64,000 nucleotides of DNA from Gammaproteobacteria bacterium (GCA_030746435.1 JASLMV010000004.1:79362-143361), one strand, 5' to 3'. Shown: positions 18,417 through 27,629, numbered from the stretch's first letter. Numbers and translations: made by a program. The notes: generated from the letters alone by a model not told the origin.

Positions 18417-18633
18417 TTTTATACACAGTTCCCCCGGTTGCAAAATAAAATCAAAGTTAACGCCGTATTCATTACATACTGCCCTGCAATAATACTATAA
18501 GATACTGAATTATATAGATTAATAAGGTCTGAGCATTTATTAGCCAATATCCGGCTTTTGCAATGCTTTCCGCACCTTAGGCGTCCCGGCGACAAGTCTT
18601 CCACAGAGTTATCCACAGATATTGTGGATAATT
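18417..18633. promoter_or_regulatory. Cluster of DnaA boxes around an AT-rich stretch
   Basis: Three perfect DnaA-box 9-mers occur in 211 bases: TTATACACA (18419-18427), TTATCCACA (18608-18616) and its inverse TGTGGATAA (18621-18629). The last two form a palindrome with a 5-base spacer. A relaxed box TCTTCCACA lies at 18597-18605. Between the outer boxes (about 18440-18545) the sequence is strongly AT-rich. Nothing in the 414-base gap between hemW and rpmE looks coding. The site could be an origin, a DnaA titration/reactivation site, or a regulatory site for rpmE. Confidence 0.6.
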
Positions 18634-18664
18634 GGCGCAGCAGCCCGGCGCTGAACGCAGATGC

Positions 18665-18693
18665 TTGTTTTGACTGACCTTAACGGCTATCCT
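18665..18693 (+). promoter_or_regulatory. Possible rpmE promoter
   Basis: TTGTTT (18665-18670) and TATCCT (18688-18693) are separated by 17 bases. Each box matches the sigma-70 consensus only partly. A small hairpin CCTGC-CCCGCA-GCAGG (18730-18745) lies just upstream of the rpmE ribosome-binding region. E. coli L31 is known to repress its own mRNA through the leader. Whether this hairpin plays that role is a guess. Confidence 0.3.
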
Positions 18694-18759
18694 TCCGCGC
18701 CCGTCAGGCACGTATACAACGGTTAAACACCTGCCCCGCAGCAGGCAACAGGCAAAAAA

Positions 18760-18960
18760 ATGAAAGCAGAAATCCATCCCGATTATCAGGAGCTCAAGGT
18801 GACGTGTAGCTGTGGTAACGAATTCGTTACGCGCTCCACGCTAAAGGACGATCTGCATATCGAAGTCTGTTCAGCGTGCCATCCTTTCTATACGGGTAAA
18901 CAGAAGATTGTCGATACCGCCGGCCGGGTCGATAAATTCCGTCGCAAGTACGGCATGTAA
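18760..18960 (+). CDS. rpmE: 50S ribosomal protein L31, zinc-binding type
   Basis: The 66-residue protein starts [11 protein letters not shown], the L31 signature. It carries four cysteines (CSC at residues 16-18 and CSAC at 37-40) that bind zinc in the C+ type. [20 protein letters not shown] is the conserved C-terminal part. This type is made when zinc is plentiful; a zinc-free paralogue, if any, is not in the window. AGG lies 9 bases before the ATG. It stands alone between a DnaA-box region and gltA. Confidence 0.97.
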   Translation: MKAEIHPDYQELKVTCSCGNEFVTRSTLKDDLHIEVCSACHPFYTGKQKIVDTAGRVDKFRRKYGM

Positions 18961-19292
18961 ACCATTTCGCGGCCCTGGTGAAAGCCAGTAGCCGCGCGCC
19001 ATATGCACGAGGGACGTGCGTCCTTTATAATGAGCGGCCCGGTTGCCGGGGGCACCCTGAGTTAGAAAAGCAGGCAGATTCCGCCGATTTATTCCGCTGC
19101 GGATGAGTGATTCGGCGCGGTAGCGGCGCGACTGGATGTTCGCTTCAAGTGCCTGCCGGGCCTGGCTTTGAACCAGAAGCGAAAGCGATTCCCGATTCAG
19201 ACCAAAAATCTGGATACCGGGAAATATTCAGGTGCGGGTTGTTAATGCGTGGCGTATGGATGGCCGCGACCAAGTCTTAACGAAGAGTAACT
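18961..19292 (+). promoter_or_regulatory. rpmE-gltA intergenic region with candidate gltA promoter
   Basis: This 332-base gap holds no convincing ORF. A perfect -10 TATAAT lies at 19026-19031 but only a poor -35 (ATGCAC, 19003-19008) is spaced 17 bases upstream. If used, it gives gltA a 5' leader of about 255 bases. GAAGAG just before the gltA ATG at 19293 is the likely ribosome-binding site. No known riboswitch was recognised in the leader. Confidence 0.35.
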
Positions 19293-20588
19293 ATGAGCGA
19301 CAAAAGTTTCACGTTTAAGAATAACAGATCAGGCGAAGAGGCAGACCTTGCAAGTTATAAAGGAACGCTGGGGCCTGAAGTCGTCGACGTACGCAGCTTA
19401 TATGGCGAGCAAGGTATATTTACCTTTGATCCCGGCTTTGCATCGACTGCGAGCTGCGAAAGTACCATTACTTTTATCGATGGTGAGGAGGGCATCCTGC
19501 TGTACCGCGGTTATCCCGTGGAACAGCTTGCGCAGAAGAGTTCCTTCATAGAAGTCTGCTATCTCCTGCTTTACGGGGAACTGCCTACCCAGGCCGAGCT
19601 CAGCAAGTTCGAGAACAATATCCGCAGGCACACCATGATCAACGAGACCATGCTGCGCCTGTTTAACGGTTTCCATCATGATGCGCACCCGATGGCCATG
19701 GTTTCCGGCGTCGTTGGCTCCATGTCGGCGTTTTATCACGAGACGATGGATATACAGTCCGCACGCCGTCGCGAAATTTTTTCTCACCGCATTATTGCGA
19801 AGTTGCCAACGATTGCTGCTGCCGCTTATAAGCACACGCTGGGCCAGTCGTTTATGTATCCCCATAACGACCTGGATTACGCCAGCAACCTGCTGCACAT
19901 GTTCTTTGCGGTGCCGGCAGAAGACTATGAGATCGATCCGGTAGCAGCCGAAGCAATTGACCTGCTGCTGATCCTGCACGCCGACCACGAACAGAACTGC
20001 TCTACGTCAACTGTACGGCTGGCCGGCAGTTCCGGCGCGAACCCCTATTCCGCTATTGCGGCCGGAATCGCGGCCCTCTGGGGACCCGCGCACGGTGGTG
20101 CCAACGAAGCAGTGCTGACCATGCTTGAGGAAATCGGCAGTGCAAAGAATATTCCGGAATACGTCACCAGGGCCAAGGACAAGGATGACCCATTCAGACT
20201 GATGGGCTTCGGGCATCGGGTCTACAAGAACTTCGACCCCAGAGCGACGATCATTCGTGACATGTGCCACAAGGTGCTTGCCAAACTGGGTGATGACAAT
20301 GATCCGCTCTTTGAACTGGCGCTCGAACTCGAACAGGTTGCACTGAAGGACGACTACTTCGTCGAGAAGCAACTCTATCCGAATGTCGATTTTTATTCCG
20401 GCATCATCTACCGTGCGCTCGGCTTCCGGCCGTCCATGTTCACGGTGATGTTCGCGATAGCCCGCTCGGTCGGTTGGGTCACCCACTGGCAGGAAATGAT
20501 TACGGACCCGGCGCACCGCATCGCCCGCCCGCGGCAGTTATATGTGGGTCCCGAGACGCGCGACTACGTGGACGTCGCCAAACGCTAA
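19293..20588 (+). CDS. gltA: Citrate synthase (type II, hexameric class)
   Basis: GltA condenses oxaloacetate with acetyl-CoA at the entry to the TCA cycle. The catalytic triad is visible as the His of HADHEQN, the His of [14 protein letters not shown] and the Asp of VDFYSGI. At 431 residues with an N-terminal beta domain ([13 protein letters not shown]...FTFDPGF) it matches the NADH-inhibited type of Gram-negative bacteria. It is monocistronic: a strong terminator follows 24 bases after the stop. Confidence 0.98.
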   Translation: MSDKSFTFKNNRSGEEADLASYKGTLGPEVVDVRSLYGEQGIFTFDPGFASTASCESTITFIDGEEGILLYRGYPVEQLAQKSSFIEVCYLLLYGELPTQAELSKFENNIRRHTMINETMLRLFNGFHHDAHPMAMVSGVVGSMSAFYHETMDIQSARRREIFSHRIIAKLPTIAAAAYKHTLGQSFMYPHNDLDYASNLLHMFFAVPAEDYEIDPVAAEAIDLLLILHADHEQNCSTSTVRLAGSSGANPYSAIAAGIAALWGPAHGGANEAVLTMLEEIGSAKNIPEYVTRAKDKDDPFRLMGFGHRVYKNFDPRATIIRDMCHKVLAKLGDDNDPLFELALELEQVALKDDYFVEKQLYPNVDFYSGIIYRALGFRPSMFTVMFAIARSVGWVTHWQEMITDPAHRIARPRQLYVGPETRDYVDVAKR

Positions 20589-20611
20589 TTGATCTGATCG
20601 ACCCCATGTAA

Positions 20612-20642
20612 AAAAGCCCCGCAGTGCGGGGCTTTGTTGTTG
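20612..20642 (+). terminator. Rho-independent terminator of gltA
   Basis: A perfect 10-bp stem AAAGCCCCGC / GCGGGGCTTT (20613-20622 and 20626-20635) with loop AGT is followed by a T-rich run (GTTGTT). The A-rich upstream arm may let it work in both directions. Confidence 0.9.
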
Positions 20643-20651
20643 ATTCAGTGC

Positions 20652-20795
20652 TGTAGGAGCGGGTTTAGCCGCGTACCCACGTAGATATCTAATATTGCCG
20701 GTTATGGAAAAGCTATCTGGCTCCCGGATCGAACAACTTCGCAATCATTTATACGATTTAGGTTCGGCAGGTTCGCGGCTAAAGCCGCTCCTACA
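20652..20795. repeat. Inverted REP pair (144 bp)
   Basis: The ends are near-identical inverted REP sequences: TGTAGGAGCGGGTTTA at the left and the complement of TGTAGGAGCGGCTTTA at the right. The right one is complete, with the GCGGCT/AGCCGC palindrome. The interior is AT-rich and does not match the 150-bp MITE interior, so this is a separate BIME-like pair sharing only the ends. It lies just after the gltA terminator. The remaining 200 bases up to 21003 show nothing recognisable. Confidence 0.75.
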
Positions 20796-21003
20796 ACAAG
20801 ATTATTACTGCCGCAATCCGCATCAGCCAATCTATTAACAATCAAAAAACAGCGCGAATGCTCTGCTTTTTTGATTTCCGCTAACACAAGTTTCGAGTGG
20901 GAGTCGCGGCAAATAAGAAACGGGTATCGGCTTAGTCCTGAGGTGAGTTGCGTAGCTCCGAGCCGAGGCGGCAAGCCGCTGTCCTGATCAGACAAAGCCA
21001 GTT

Positions 21004-21621
21004 CTAAGAAGCCAGCGACTCCACATCCCGCAAACCGGCCCTCTGCATGGGTTTGCCGTTCACCGGGCACAACGGCGCATGCCCTTTACGCCGTTCCGGA
21101 AATACCGTCGCCTGCACCTCGAAATCATCGGCAAAGAACCGGTATCCAGGATACTGCTCGAAACGATCCCGCCGTATGCGATGCCTGCGCGATACTGCAC
21201 TGTGCCGAATACCTGCCGCCTGCAATTGCATACCGATATTTTCGGAAGCATCGCTGAACAGATGCAGATCGATAGTCGAGTGCTCCGTCACGTTGCCGCT
21301 CAGCACCGGCCCGACGAGGCAGGGACGGAAGCTCTGCAGCTCGTGCATGACCGTAACGGCAACGTTGCGCAGACTGGCCAGTAGCGATGCATGATCGTCC
21401 TGACCAAAGATACGGTTACGCTCGGCAAGCGCCTGTTCGATCTCAAAATTGCTTGGAAGCGCGCCGTAGTTGCGAACACTAAAGCGTTCGGCGGCCTTGC
21501 TCTTGGCGGTGCGGAAATCTTCGATGCCGTGGTCGCGGATCAGGCGGGCAGCTTCCTCGGCAAGCATGCGGCGCAGGTTACTTGCCATGCTATCCCTGCG
21601 GCTTTCGGCCCGTTTACCCAT
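21004..21621 (-). CDS. Uncharacterised protein, possible nucleotidyltransferase-like fold
   Basis: A 205-residue cytoplasmic protein. The N-terminal half is helical and basic (RRMLAEEAARLIRDHGIEDFRTAKSKAAERF). The centre, CLVGPVLSGNVTEHSTIDLHLFSD, resembles the strand-loop-strand of minimal nucleotidyltransferases with a possible acidic pair (D-x-H), but the Gly-Ser signature is not canonical. The C-terminal FFADDFEVQATVFPERR suggests a further strand with acidic residues. A GGAGGG box 7 bases before the ATG at 21621 decides the start over an upstream GTG. It is monocistronic, convergent with gltA and downstream of mrcA. The role is unknown. Confidence 0.7.
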   Translation of the reverse strand: MGKRAESRRDSMASNLRRMLAEEAARLIRDHGIEDFRTAKSKAAERFSVRNYGALPSNFEIEQALAERNRIFGQDDHASLLASLRNVAVTVMHELQSFRPCLVGPVLSGNVTEHSTIDLHLFSDASENIGMQLQAAGIRHSAVSRRHRIRRDRFEQYPGYRFFADDFEVQATVFPERRKGHAPLCPVNGKPMQRAGLRDVESLAS

Positions 21622-21692
21622 GACCACCCTCCATGCCCGAGTAAATCTTATGCAAACAGCATAGGCCGAAGAGTTCGATTGTCAATTAGTAA

Positions 21693-24353
21693 TCAGAAAA
21701 TCGAGCTGCCTTCGTCTTCGTCACCGAAAATATCACTTTCGTTATAGTCGGCAATATTCGGATTTACCTGCGGTTCATTACCTGTACGGAATATTTCGAA
21801 CATTGCGTTCGACGAGCCGGCCGGTGCAGCCAGCCCGGTTTCCGGTGAAATGCGGACGGTCACTATTCCAGAGGGCTGTTCCAGTGGGGCTTCGGGGGCG
21901 TTGGTGAGCGCAACTTGCATGAAATCTTTCCACATGGGCAGCGCGGTGCGGCTACCTTCCTCACCTGCTCCCAGGGAACGCGAGTCATCGTCGAAGCCGA
22001 CCCAGGCAATGCCCACAATCGTGTGATTAAAGCCGCTGAACCAGGCATCCCGCCGGTTGTTGGAGGTGCCGGTCTTACCACCGATATCCCGGCGTCCCAG
22101 TTCCCGTGCGCGACGGCCGGTACCGCGGTTAATAACATCGCGCATCATGTCGTAAACGATGTAGGCGTTCTGGGCAGTAATAATCCGTTTCGTCTGGTTG
22201 CGGTCTGCCCAGAAACCGGGCGTTTCGATGTGGTCGGGACGCCACTCTGACGCCTGGGCAATCATTGCCTGACTCGAGGCGTAATCCGGCACCTCCGGTC
22301 CGACGAGAGGCACCGGAAGATCCTCGTTTTCTTCGTCATCTTCTTCCCCTGCTGGTTCTGCTTCGCTTTCGGCTTTCCTGCGCACGAACTCCGGCAGTAC
22401 TTCCTCGGCCTCAATTTTTTCCCGCCCATCGAACCATTCGGGCGCACACTGGCTGCAGACCATCGCGGACTCAGTCTGGAACACGACCTTGCCGTCAGCA
22501 TCCAGGACCCGGTCGATAATGTAACGATCAACAGAATAACCACCGTTCGCAAGGCCTGCGAAACCCTCGGCCATTTGCCACGGCGACGCGCCGCCGCTGC
22601 CAAGCGCTAACGCAAGGTCTCGCGGGAGGGCCGACTCCGGAAAGCCGAAGGGTTTCAGGTGCTGGAGTGCATTGCGCAGTCCTACCTCCCGCAATATGCG
22701 GACCGACACCAGGTTCATCGACCTTACCAGGCCTTCGCGCAGGCGGGTCGGACCATAAAAACGATTCGAATAGTTTTCCGGTCGCCAGGATTCTTCCTGT
22801 CCGGCGCTGTCCAGTACTACCGGCGCATCGTTTACGACCGTTGCGGCAGTAAAACCGTTCTCCAGCGCCGCCGAATAAACGAACGGCTTAAAGGACGAGC
22901 CGGGTTGTCGTTTGGCTTGCACAGCCCGGTTGTATTTACTGGAGTAGTAATCGAATCCGCCGGTCATTGCCAGCGTGGCACCGTCCTTCGGGTCCATCGC
23001 CACGAAAGCGCCCTGGGCTTCCGGTAGTTGCCCAAGTAGCAGACCTGTAGTGGTGGTCAGCAGATACACGATATCGCCGGGCTGCAGGATGTCATTTACA
23101 GTTTCCGGCAGTGCGCCGATTACGTCGTCATTGATATATTTCCGCCAGCGGATCCGGTCCCATGCAAGCGTGACCGTCCCTTCGTCCCGCAGGAAGAACT
23201 CGGCCGAATTGTCTTCGAGCGTTGCGGTAACGACAGCGATATTGAGGTCGGGATAGACCGGATATCCATTCAGATAGTTTTGTAGCGCTGACTCCGTCTG
23301 TACCGCGGGGTCCAGATCGTCACTTTCACCAGCTTGCCCGGCCAGGTATTCGGCAACCAGTTCGTCTACTTCGATTTGCGCGACGGGGTCACGAAAACCA
23401 TGCCGGCGGTCATATTCGAACAGGGCTTTGCGCAGTGATTTCCCGGCCGTCTGTTGCAGCCTGCTGTCTACGGTTGTGACAACCTGGTAGCCGTCGATGT
23501 AAGCATTTTTGCCGAAACGTTTCAGCATCTCGCTGCGGACCATTTCCGATACATAAGGCGCGCGCAGGTCTACGCGCGGGCCGTGCAACCGTGACTCGAC
23601 CGGTGTGTTAACAGCGGCCTTGAAGGTGTCTGCGTCGATGAACCCGAGTTCGCGCATGCGCCGGAGTACATAGCCACGCCGGTCCCTGGACTGGTCCGGG
23701 TTAGACACCGGGTTGAGGCGCGATGGCGCAGCGGGCAGACCCGCAATGGTTGCTGCTTCTGCGACGCTCAGATCGTCCAGGTTTTTGCCAAAATAAACTT
23801 CAGCTGCTGCGACAACGCCATAGGATCGTTGCCCGAGAAAAATCTTATTAAGGTACAGGGCCAGGATTTCCTGCTTGCTGAACTCTTTCTCAATCTGGAT
23901 CGCGAGTATCAGTTCCTTGGCTTTGCGGATGAACGTGCGGTCACGTGTCAGGAAATATTCACGGGCGAGCTGCTGGGTGATGGTGCTGCCGCCTTGCGCC
24001 TTCGAGCCGGTAATCGCGAGGTTGATTGCCGCGCGTATAATGCCCTGGTAATCGAAACCCGGATGATCGAAAAAACGATCATCCTCTGCGGCCAGAAACG
24101 CCTCCACGACAATTTCGGGTATATCCTCGAAATCGACCGGTGTGCGCCGCTTTTCGCCAATCTGCTCCATCAGCCGCCCGTCGCGCGTGTAAATACGCAA
24201 CGGAATCTGCAGCGGTATTTCCCGCATCTCCTCCACAGACGGCAGTGAGGGCGTCAGGTAGTAATATGCGGCAAAACCGGCAGCCGCAATTCCAAGGGCC
24301 GTGGTCGCCAGAAGCCCCGCCACATAAGGCGCTAATCGCCAAAAAAGTCTCAT
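21693..24353 (-). CDS. mrcA: Bifunctional penicillin-binding protein 1A
   Basis: PBP1A polymerises and cross-links peptidoglycan. The 886-residue chain has an N-terminal membrane anchor, the glycosyltransferase domain (AAEDDRFFDHPGFD, GGSTITQQLAREYF, KEFSKQEILALYLNKIFLG), an OB-like insert, and the transpeptidase motifs SSFKPF (SxxK), RSMNL (SxN) and KTGTSN (KTG). A Glu-rich stretch (EAEPAGEEDDEENED) inserts before the last third, and the C-terminus is acidic. It is divergent from pilM, the classical arrangement in gammaproteobacteria. Confidence 0.97.
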   Translation of the reverse strand: MRLFWRLAPYVAGLLATTALGIAAAGFAAYYYLTPSLPSVEEMREIPLQIPLRIYTRDGRLMEQIGEKRRTPVDFEDIPEIVVEAFLAAEDDRFFDHPGFDYQGIIRAAINLAITGSKAQGGSTITQQLAREYFLTRDRTFIRKAKELILAIQIEKEFSKQEILALYLNKIFLGQRSYGVVAAAEVYFGKNLDDLSVAEAATIAGLPAAPSRLNPVSNPDQSRDRRGYVLRRMRELGFIDADTFKAAVNTPVESRLHGPRVDLRAPYVSEMVRSEMLKRFGKNAYIDGYQVVTTVDSRLQQTAGKSLRKALFEYDRRHGFRDPVAQIEVDELVAEYLAGQAGESDDLDPAVQTESALQNYLNGYPVYPDLNIAVVTATLEDNSAEFFLRDEGTVTLAWDRIRWRKYINDDVIGALPETVNDILQPGDIVYLLTTTTGLLLGQLPEAQGAFVAMDPKDGATLAMTGGFDYYSSKYNRAVQAKRQPGSSFKPFVYSAALENGFTAATVVNDAPVVLDSAGQEESWRPENYSNRFYGPTRLREGLVRSMNLVSVRILREVGLRNALQHLKPFGFPESALPRDLALALGSGGASPWQMAEGFAGLANGGYSVDRYIIDRVLDADGKVVFQTESAMVCSQCAPEWFDGREKIEAEEVLPEFVRRKAESEAEPAGEEDDEENEDLPVPLVGPEVPDYASSQAMIAQASEWRPDHIETPGFWADRNQTKRIITAQNAYIVYDMMRDVINRGTGRRARELGRRDIGGKTGTSNNRRDAWFSGFNHTIVGIAWVGFDDDSRSLGAGEEGSRTALPMWKDFMQVALTNAPEAPLEQPSGIVTVRISPETGLAAPAGSSNAMFEIFRTGNEPQVNPNIADYNESDIFGDEDEGSSIF

Positions 24354-24808
24354 AAATAAACCAGAAGCAGTCCCTTGCCTTAAGGGGGGTGATTATGCAT
24401 ATTACTGGCAGTCTTGTGGCAAACCCGCTGAAAGGCGGGGGCGCAAAGCCACCGGTCTAAGGGGCCGGAGCGTATCAGTTGGTAGGAAAACCGGCTGAAA
24501 CGCCCTGAATTCCTAGGATAGCGGGGCTGCCAGCATGCGCGGCATACATTATTAATAACTGTGTACCAGCGTTGCTGCCTCCCTCCGCGCCATCCCAGGC
24601 GCCCTGAAACCCGGTTTGACTGGCCGTCGCGGTATATGTCCAAAATGTTACTCGTTAACGGTTTTCGCCTCCAACCGAAGGTAATCTTGCCCCGGGAGTG
24701 ACGAGAGTCACAGCACATTTCACTATTGTGCCGATATTTTGTTAAATTGACGCTTAATGCTTAGACTATCATTGTATAGCCAAGCATAGGACTTTGAAGG
24801 GAAAACGG
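24354..24808. promoter_or_regulatory. mrcA-pilM divergent intergenic region
   Basis: These 455 bases must hold promoters for both mrcA and the pil operon. They contain no convincing ORF. The AT-rich part near 24730-24785 is the likely pilM promoter zone: TTGACG and TATCAT boxes are visible there but with a spacing of only about 14 bases, so no confident -35/-10 pair can be named. Confidence 0.4.
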
Positions 24809-25867
24809 ATGTTCGCTTCACGTTCCAGACCTCTGGCAGGACTTGACATAACGACGTCCTCAATCAAGTTGATTGAGCTCGTTCCCAACGGCCGCGGCTA
24901 TCGAGTCGAGTGTTATGCGGCCGAGCCATCGCCCCCTAACTCCATTACTGAAAAATCCATCGTGGATTCTGACGCGGTGGGTGCCGCGGTACGCCGTGCG
25001 ATTAAACGTGCGGCAACCAAGGTAACCGAAGTTGCCATCGCCATTAGTGGTGATGCGGCAATTACCAAGGTTATCCAGATGCCAAGGCATCTGAATGATG
25101 ACGAAATGGAACAGCAGGTCGAGATCCAGGCCGACCAGTACATTCCATTCCCGATGGAAGAGGTCAGTTTTGACTTCCAGGTCATCGGTGAATCGTCCAG
25201 CGATCCCGATATGGTCGACGTACTGCTCGTTGCCACCCGCACCGAAAACGTCGATCAGCGCAGAGCGGCGGTTGAGGCAGCCGGGCTCAAGGCAAGGGTT
25301 GTCGATGTCGAACCCTTTGCACTGGAAAATGCCTGCGCACTGTTGACGCACCAGATGCCCGACGGTGGCATGGACCACCAGATCGCAGTTGTCGACTTCG
25401 GTGCATCGAGCACCACCCTCAGTGTTCTGCAGGATCTGCGTGTTATCTATACCCGTGACTTTAACTTCGGCGGCCAGCAGCTCACCGAAGAAATCATGCG
25501 TATTTATGGCCTGAGCCTTGAAGATGCCGGCCGTGCCAAGAAAGAAGGCGGCCTGCCCAGCAACTATCAGCCCGAGGTTCTGGATCCCTTTGTGGACGAC
25601 ATGACCCAGCAGGTCAGCCGTTCGCTGCAGTTCTTCCTGGCTTCCGGCGGCGGTCGCGAGCAGCCCGATGAAATACTCGTGTGCGGCGGTTGCGCCAACA
25701 TCCCCGGTGTTGCGGACCTGATTGCCTCGAAAGTGGGCATACCTACCGAAATCGGTGATCCGCTTGGCCAGATGAAAGTTTCAAGCCGCGCTCGCTCGCA
25801 GGGTGTGCAGGGCGATGCGACAGCATTGCTGACTGCATGTGGTCTCGCATTAAGGAGCTTTGACTAA
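24809..25867 (+). CDS. pilM: Type IV pilus assembly protein PilM
   Basis: PilM is the actin-like cytoplasmic component that binds the PilN N-terminus and couples the assembly platform to the ATPases. The FtsA/actin-type nucleotide-binding segments are visible: LAGLDITTSSIKLIEL at the start, IAVVDFGASSTTLSVL in the middle and ILVCGGCANIPGVADLI near the end. The frame opens at a TTG at 24794, but the ATG at 24809 preceded by AAGGG is preferred (352 residues). Its stop shares a base with the pilN ATG. Confidence 0.97.
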   Translation: MFASRSRPLAGLDITTSSIKLIELVPNGRGYRVECYAAEPSPPNSITEKSIVDSDAVGAAVRRAIKRAATKVTEVAIAISGDAAITKVIQMPRHLNDDEMEQQVEIQADQYIPFPMEEVSFDFQVIGESSSDPDMVDVLLVATRTENVDQRRAAVEAAGLKARVVDVEPFALENACALLTHQMPDGGMDHQIAVVDFGASSTTLSVLQDLRVIYTRDFNFGGQQLTEEIMRIYGLSLEDAGRAKKEGGLPSNYQPEVLDPFVDDMTQQVSRSLQFFLASGGGREQPDEILVCGGCANIPGVADLIASKVGIPTEIGDPLGQMKVSSRARSQGVQGDATALLTACGLALRSFD

Positions 25868-26433
25868 TGCCTAAAATCAATCTCCTGCCATGGCGCGACG
25901 AACTAAGAGCGCAACGGCGTAACCAGTTTTATATGGCGATGGGTGGTGCATTTGGTGTTGCCGCGCTGGTTGTGCTTGTCGGGGTGCTGCTGATGAACGC
26001 CATCATCGATTCCCAGTACGACCGTAACAAGTTGCTCAACGAGGAAATCACCAAGCTCGATGACCGTATTAAAGAGATTCTTGATCTCGAAGATCAGAGG
26101 GACCGCCTGGTTGCACGCATGAAGATCATCGAGCAGCTCCAACAAAGCAGACCCGAGATCGTGCATGTATTTGAGGAACTTGCCCGCACCCTGCCCGACG
26201 GCGTGTTCCTGTCATCCGTTAAGCAGACGGGCATCAATATAGAAATCAAGGGTACGGCCGAGTCCAACACGCGTGTATCTGCATTTATGCGGAACATCGA
26301 CGCATCCGAATGGCTCGAGAAACCCGATCTGCAGGTTGTCGAAGTCAAGGACGACAGGAATGACGGACTGCGGGCCAGTGAGTTCACGGTGAACGCCAAG
26401 CAAATTCGTATCACAGAGGAGGAAGAGATATGA
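25867..26433 (+). CDS. pilN: Type IV pilus inner-membrane protein PilN
   Basis: PilN is a bitopic protein linking PilM to PilO. It starts with the short cytoplasmic PilM-binding motif MPKINLLPWRDELR, then one membrane helix (FGVAALVVLVGVLLMNAII), a coiled coil (DRNKLLNEEITKLDDRI...) and a periplasmic ferredoxin-like domain ending about residue 180. All expected parts are present at normal length (188 residues). Start and stop codons overlap its neighbours, which implies translational coupling. Confidence 0.96.
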   Translation: MPKINLLPWRDELRAQRRNQFYMAMGGAFGVAALVVLVGVLLMNAIIDSQYDRNKLLNEEITKLDDRIKEILDLEDQRDRLVARMKIIEQLQQSRPEIVHVFEELARTLPDGVFLSSVKQTGINIEIKGTAESNTRVSAFMRNIDASEWLEKPDLQVVEVKDDRNDGLRASEFTVNAKQIRITEEEEI

Positions 26434-27050
26434 ATCTTTCGTTCATAGACGAGCTCCGTAGCCTCGACCTGAACGATATAGGCCGCTGGCCCTTCTTATT
26501 CAGGGCGGCTGCGGTCGTGCTGGTGATGCTGGTGGCCACGGGTGCCGGGCTTTATCTCTTTGTATATCAAGAGAAGATTCCGTTACTCGAAAAGGCCCAG
26601 AGCGAAGAGGCCGAACTGCGTGTCATCTTTGAAGAAAAGCAGAAGAAAGCATCTAACTTCGATGCCTACAAGGAACAACTGGCTGAGATTGAGCGTTCCT
26701 TCGGCACAATGTTGCAACAGCTGCCGGGCAAAACCGAGATACCCAACCTGTTGGTAGATATTTCCCAAACCGGTCTGGCTGCCGGCCTTGACGAAAAACT
26801 CTTTCAGCCGAAAGACGAGAACCGTCGTGAGTTCTATGCCGAGAAGCCCATAAAGATAAGGCTGGATGGCAGCTACCATGAATTCGGTAATTTTGTGAGC
26901 GATATCTCGGCACTGCCGCGAATTGTGACTTTACATGACATTGAAATCAGCCATATAGGTGACGGCGGCGACGACGACCTGGTGCTCGATTTGACAGCAA
27001 AGACTTACCGCTATCTTGAGGATGAAGAGTTGCAGGAAGAGGCGACTTGA
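26430..27050 (+). CDS. pilO: Type IV pilus inner-membrane protein PilO
   Basis: PilO forms a heterodimer with PilN and aligns the machine across the periplasm. It has a cytoplasmic stretch, a membrane helix (AAAVVLVMLVATGAGLYLFV), a long coiled coil (EKAQSEEAELRVIFEEKQ) and a C-terminal pseudopilin-like domain with GSYHEFGNFVSDISALPRIV. The ATGA overlap with pilN and TGATG overlap with pilP place it in one operon. Confidence 0.96.
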   Translation: MNLSFIDELRSLDLNDIGRWPFLFRAAAVVLVMLVATGAGLYLFVYQEKIPLLEKAQSEEAELRVIFEEKQKKASNFDAYKEQLAEIERSFGTMLQQLPGKTEIPNLLVDISQTGLAAGLDEKLFQPKDENRREFYAEKPIKIRLDGSYHEFGNFVSDISALPRIVTLHDIEISHIGDGGDDDLVLDLTAKTYRYLEDEELQEEAT

Positions 27051-27595
27051 TGAACGGTTCAATTACAAATATTTCACCTAAAGCAATGCGGCTTTTGCTG
27101 CAGGTTGCGATACTGGTAACGGCAGCATTCACATTTGGCTGCTCTGCTGACGTTGATGATGACCTTATGGAATACATCGACGACGTTAAGGCGCGCCAGG
27201 GCGGCCGTATAGACCCGCTGCCACAGATTAAGCCCTACGAGACATTCCGTTATACGGCATCCGAGATTCGTTCACCCTTTATGCCTGACCGGCCGAATGC
27301 GCCGTCAAGTATTTCCGGGCCGCAACCGGTACAGGAACGCAATAAGGAATACCTGGAGCAGTTCCCTCTCGACACAATGACGATGGTGGGAACGCTCGAT
27401 CGGCAGGGCCTGACTTTCGGTTTGGTGCGCACGCAGGATGGCATGGTGCACCGGGTTACATCGGGTAACTATTTAGGACAGAACGACGGTCGCATTGTTG
27501 CGATCGGAGCGGCGGAGATTCAGCTCGAGGAGCTGGTTCCCGACGGTATCGGCGGTTTTTATACACGCTCAGCCCAAGTTGGACTGAGTGACTGA
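27050..27595 (+). CDS. pilP: Type IV pilus lipoprotein PilP
   Basis: PilP is an inner-membrane lipoprotein that bridges PilN/PilO and the secretin PilQ. The signal peptide ends in the lipobox FTFGC. A disordered linker with IRSPFMPDRP follows, then a beta-sandwich domain (FPLDTMTMVGTLDRQGLTFGLVRTQDG, then HRVTSGNYLGQNDGRI), as in other PilP proteins. The ATG at 27050, preceded by GGAAGAGG, is chosen over a TTG one codon upstream. Confidence 0.95.
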   Translation: MNGSITNISPKAMRLLLQVAILVTAAFTFGCSADVDDDLMEYIDDVKARQGGRIDPLPQIKPYETFRYTASEIRSPFMPDRPNAPSSISGPQPVQERNKEYLEQFPLDTMTMVGTLDRQGLTFGLVRTQDGMVHRVTSGNYLGQNDGRIVAIGAAEIQLEELVPDGIGGFYTRSAQVGLSD

Positions 27596-27629
27596 CCCCG
27601 GCGGCGGAGTTATCTGGGAGTAACGAGAG

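Noticed and set aside
18417..18633. Declaring this region the chromosomal oriC
   Set aside because: Box number is modest and none of the usual neighbours (dnaA, dnaN, rpmH, mnmG) are seen. Reported only as a candidate.
18577..18777. 66-residue minus-strand ORF across the DnaA-box region
   Set aside because: No ribosome-binding site, low-complexity composition, overlaps rpmE. Non-coding explanation is better.
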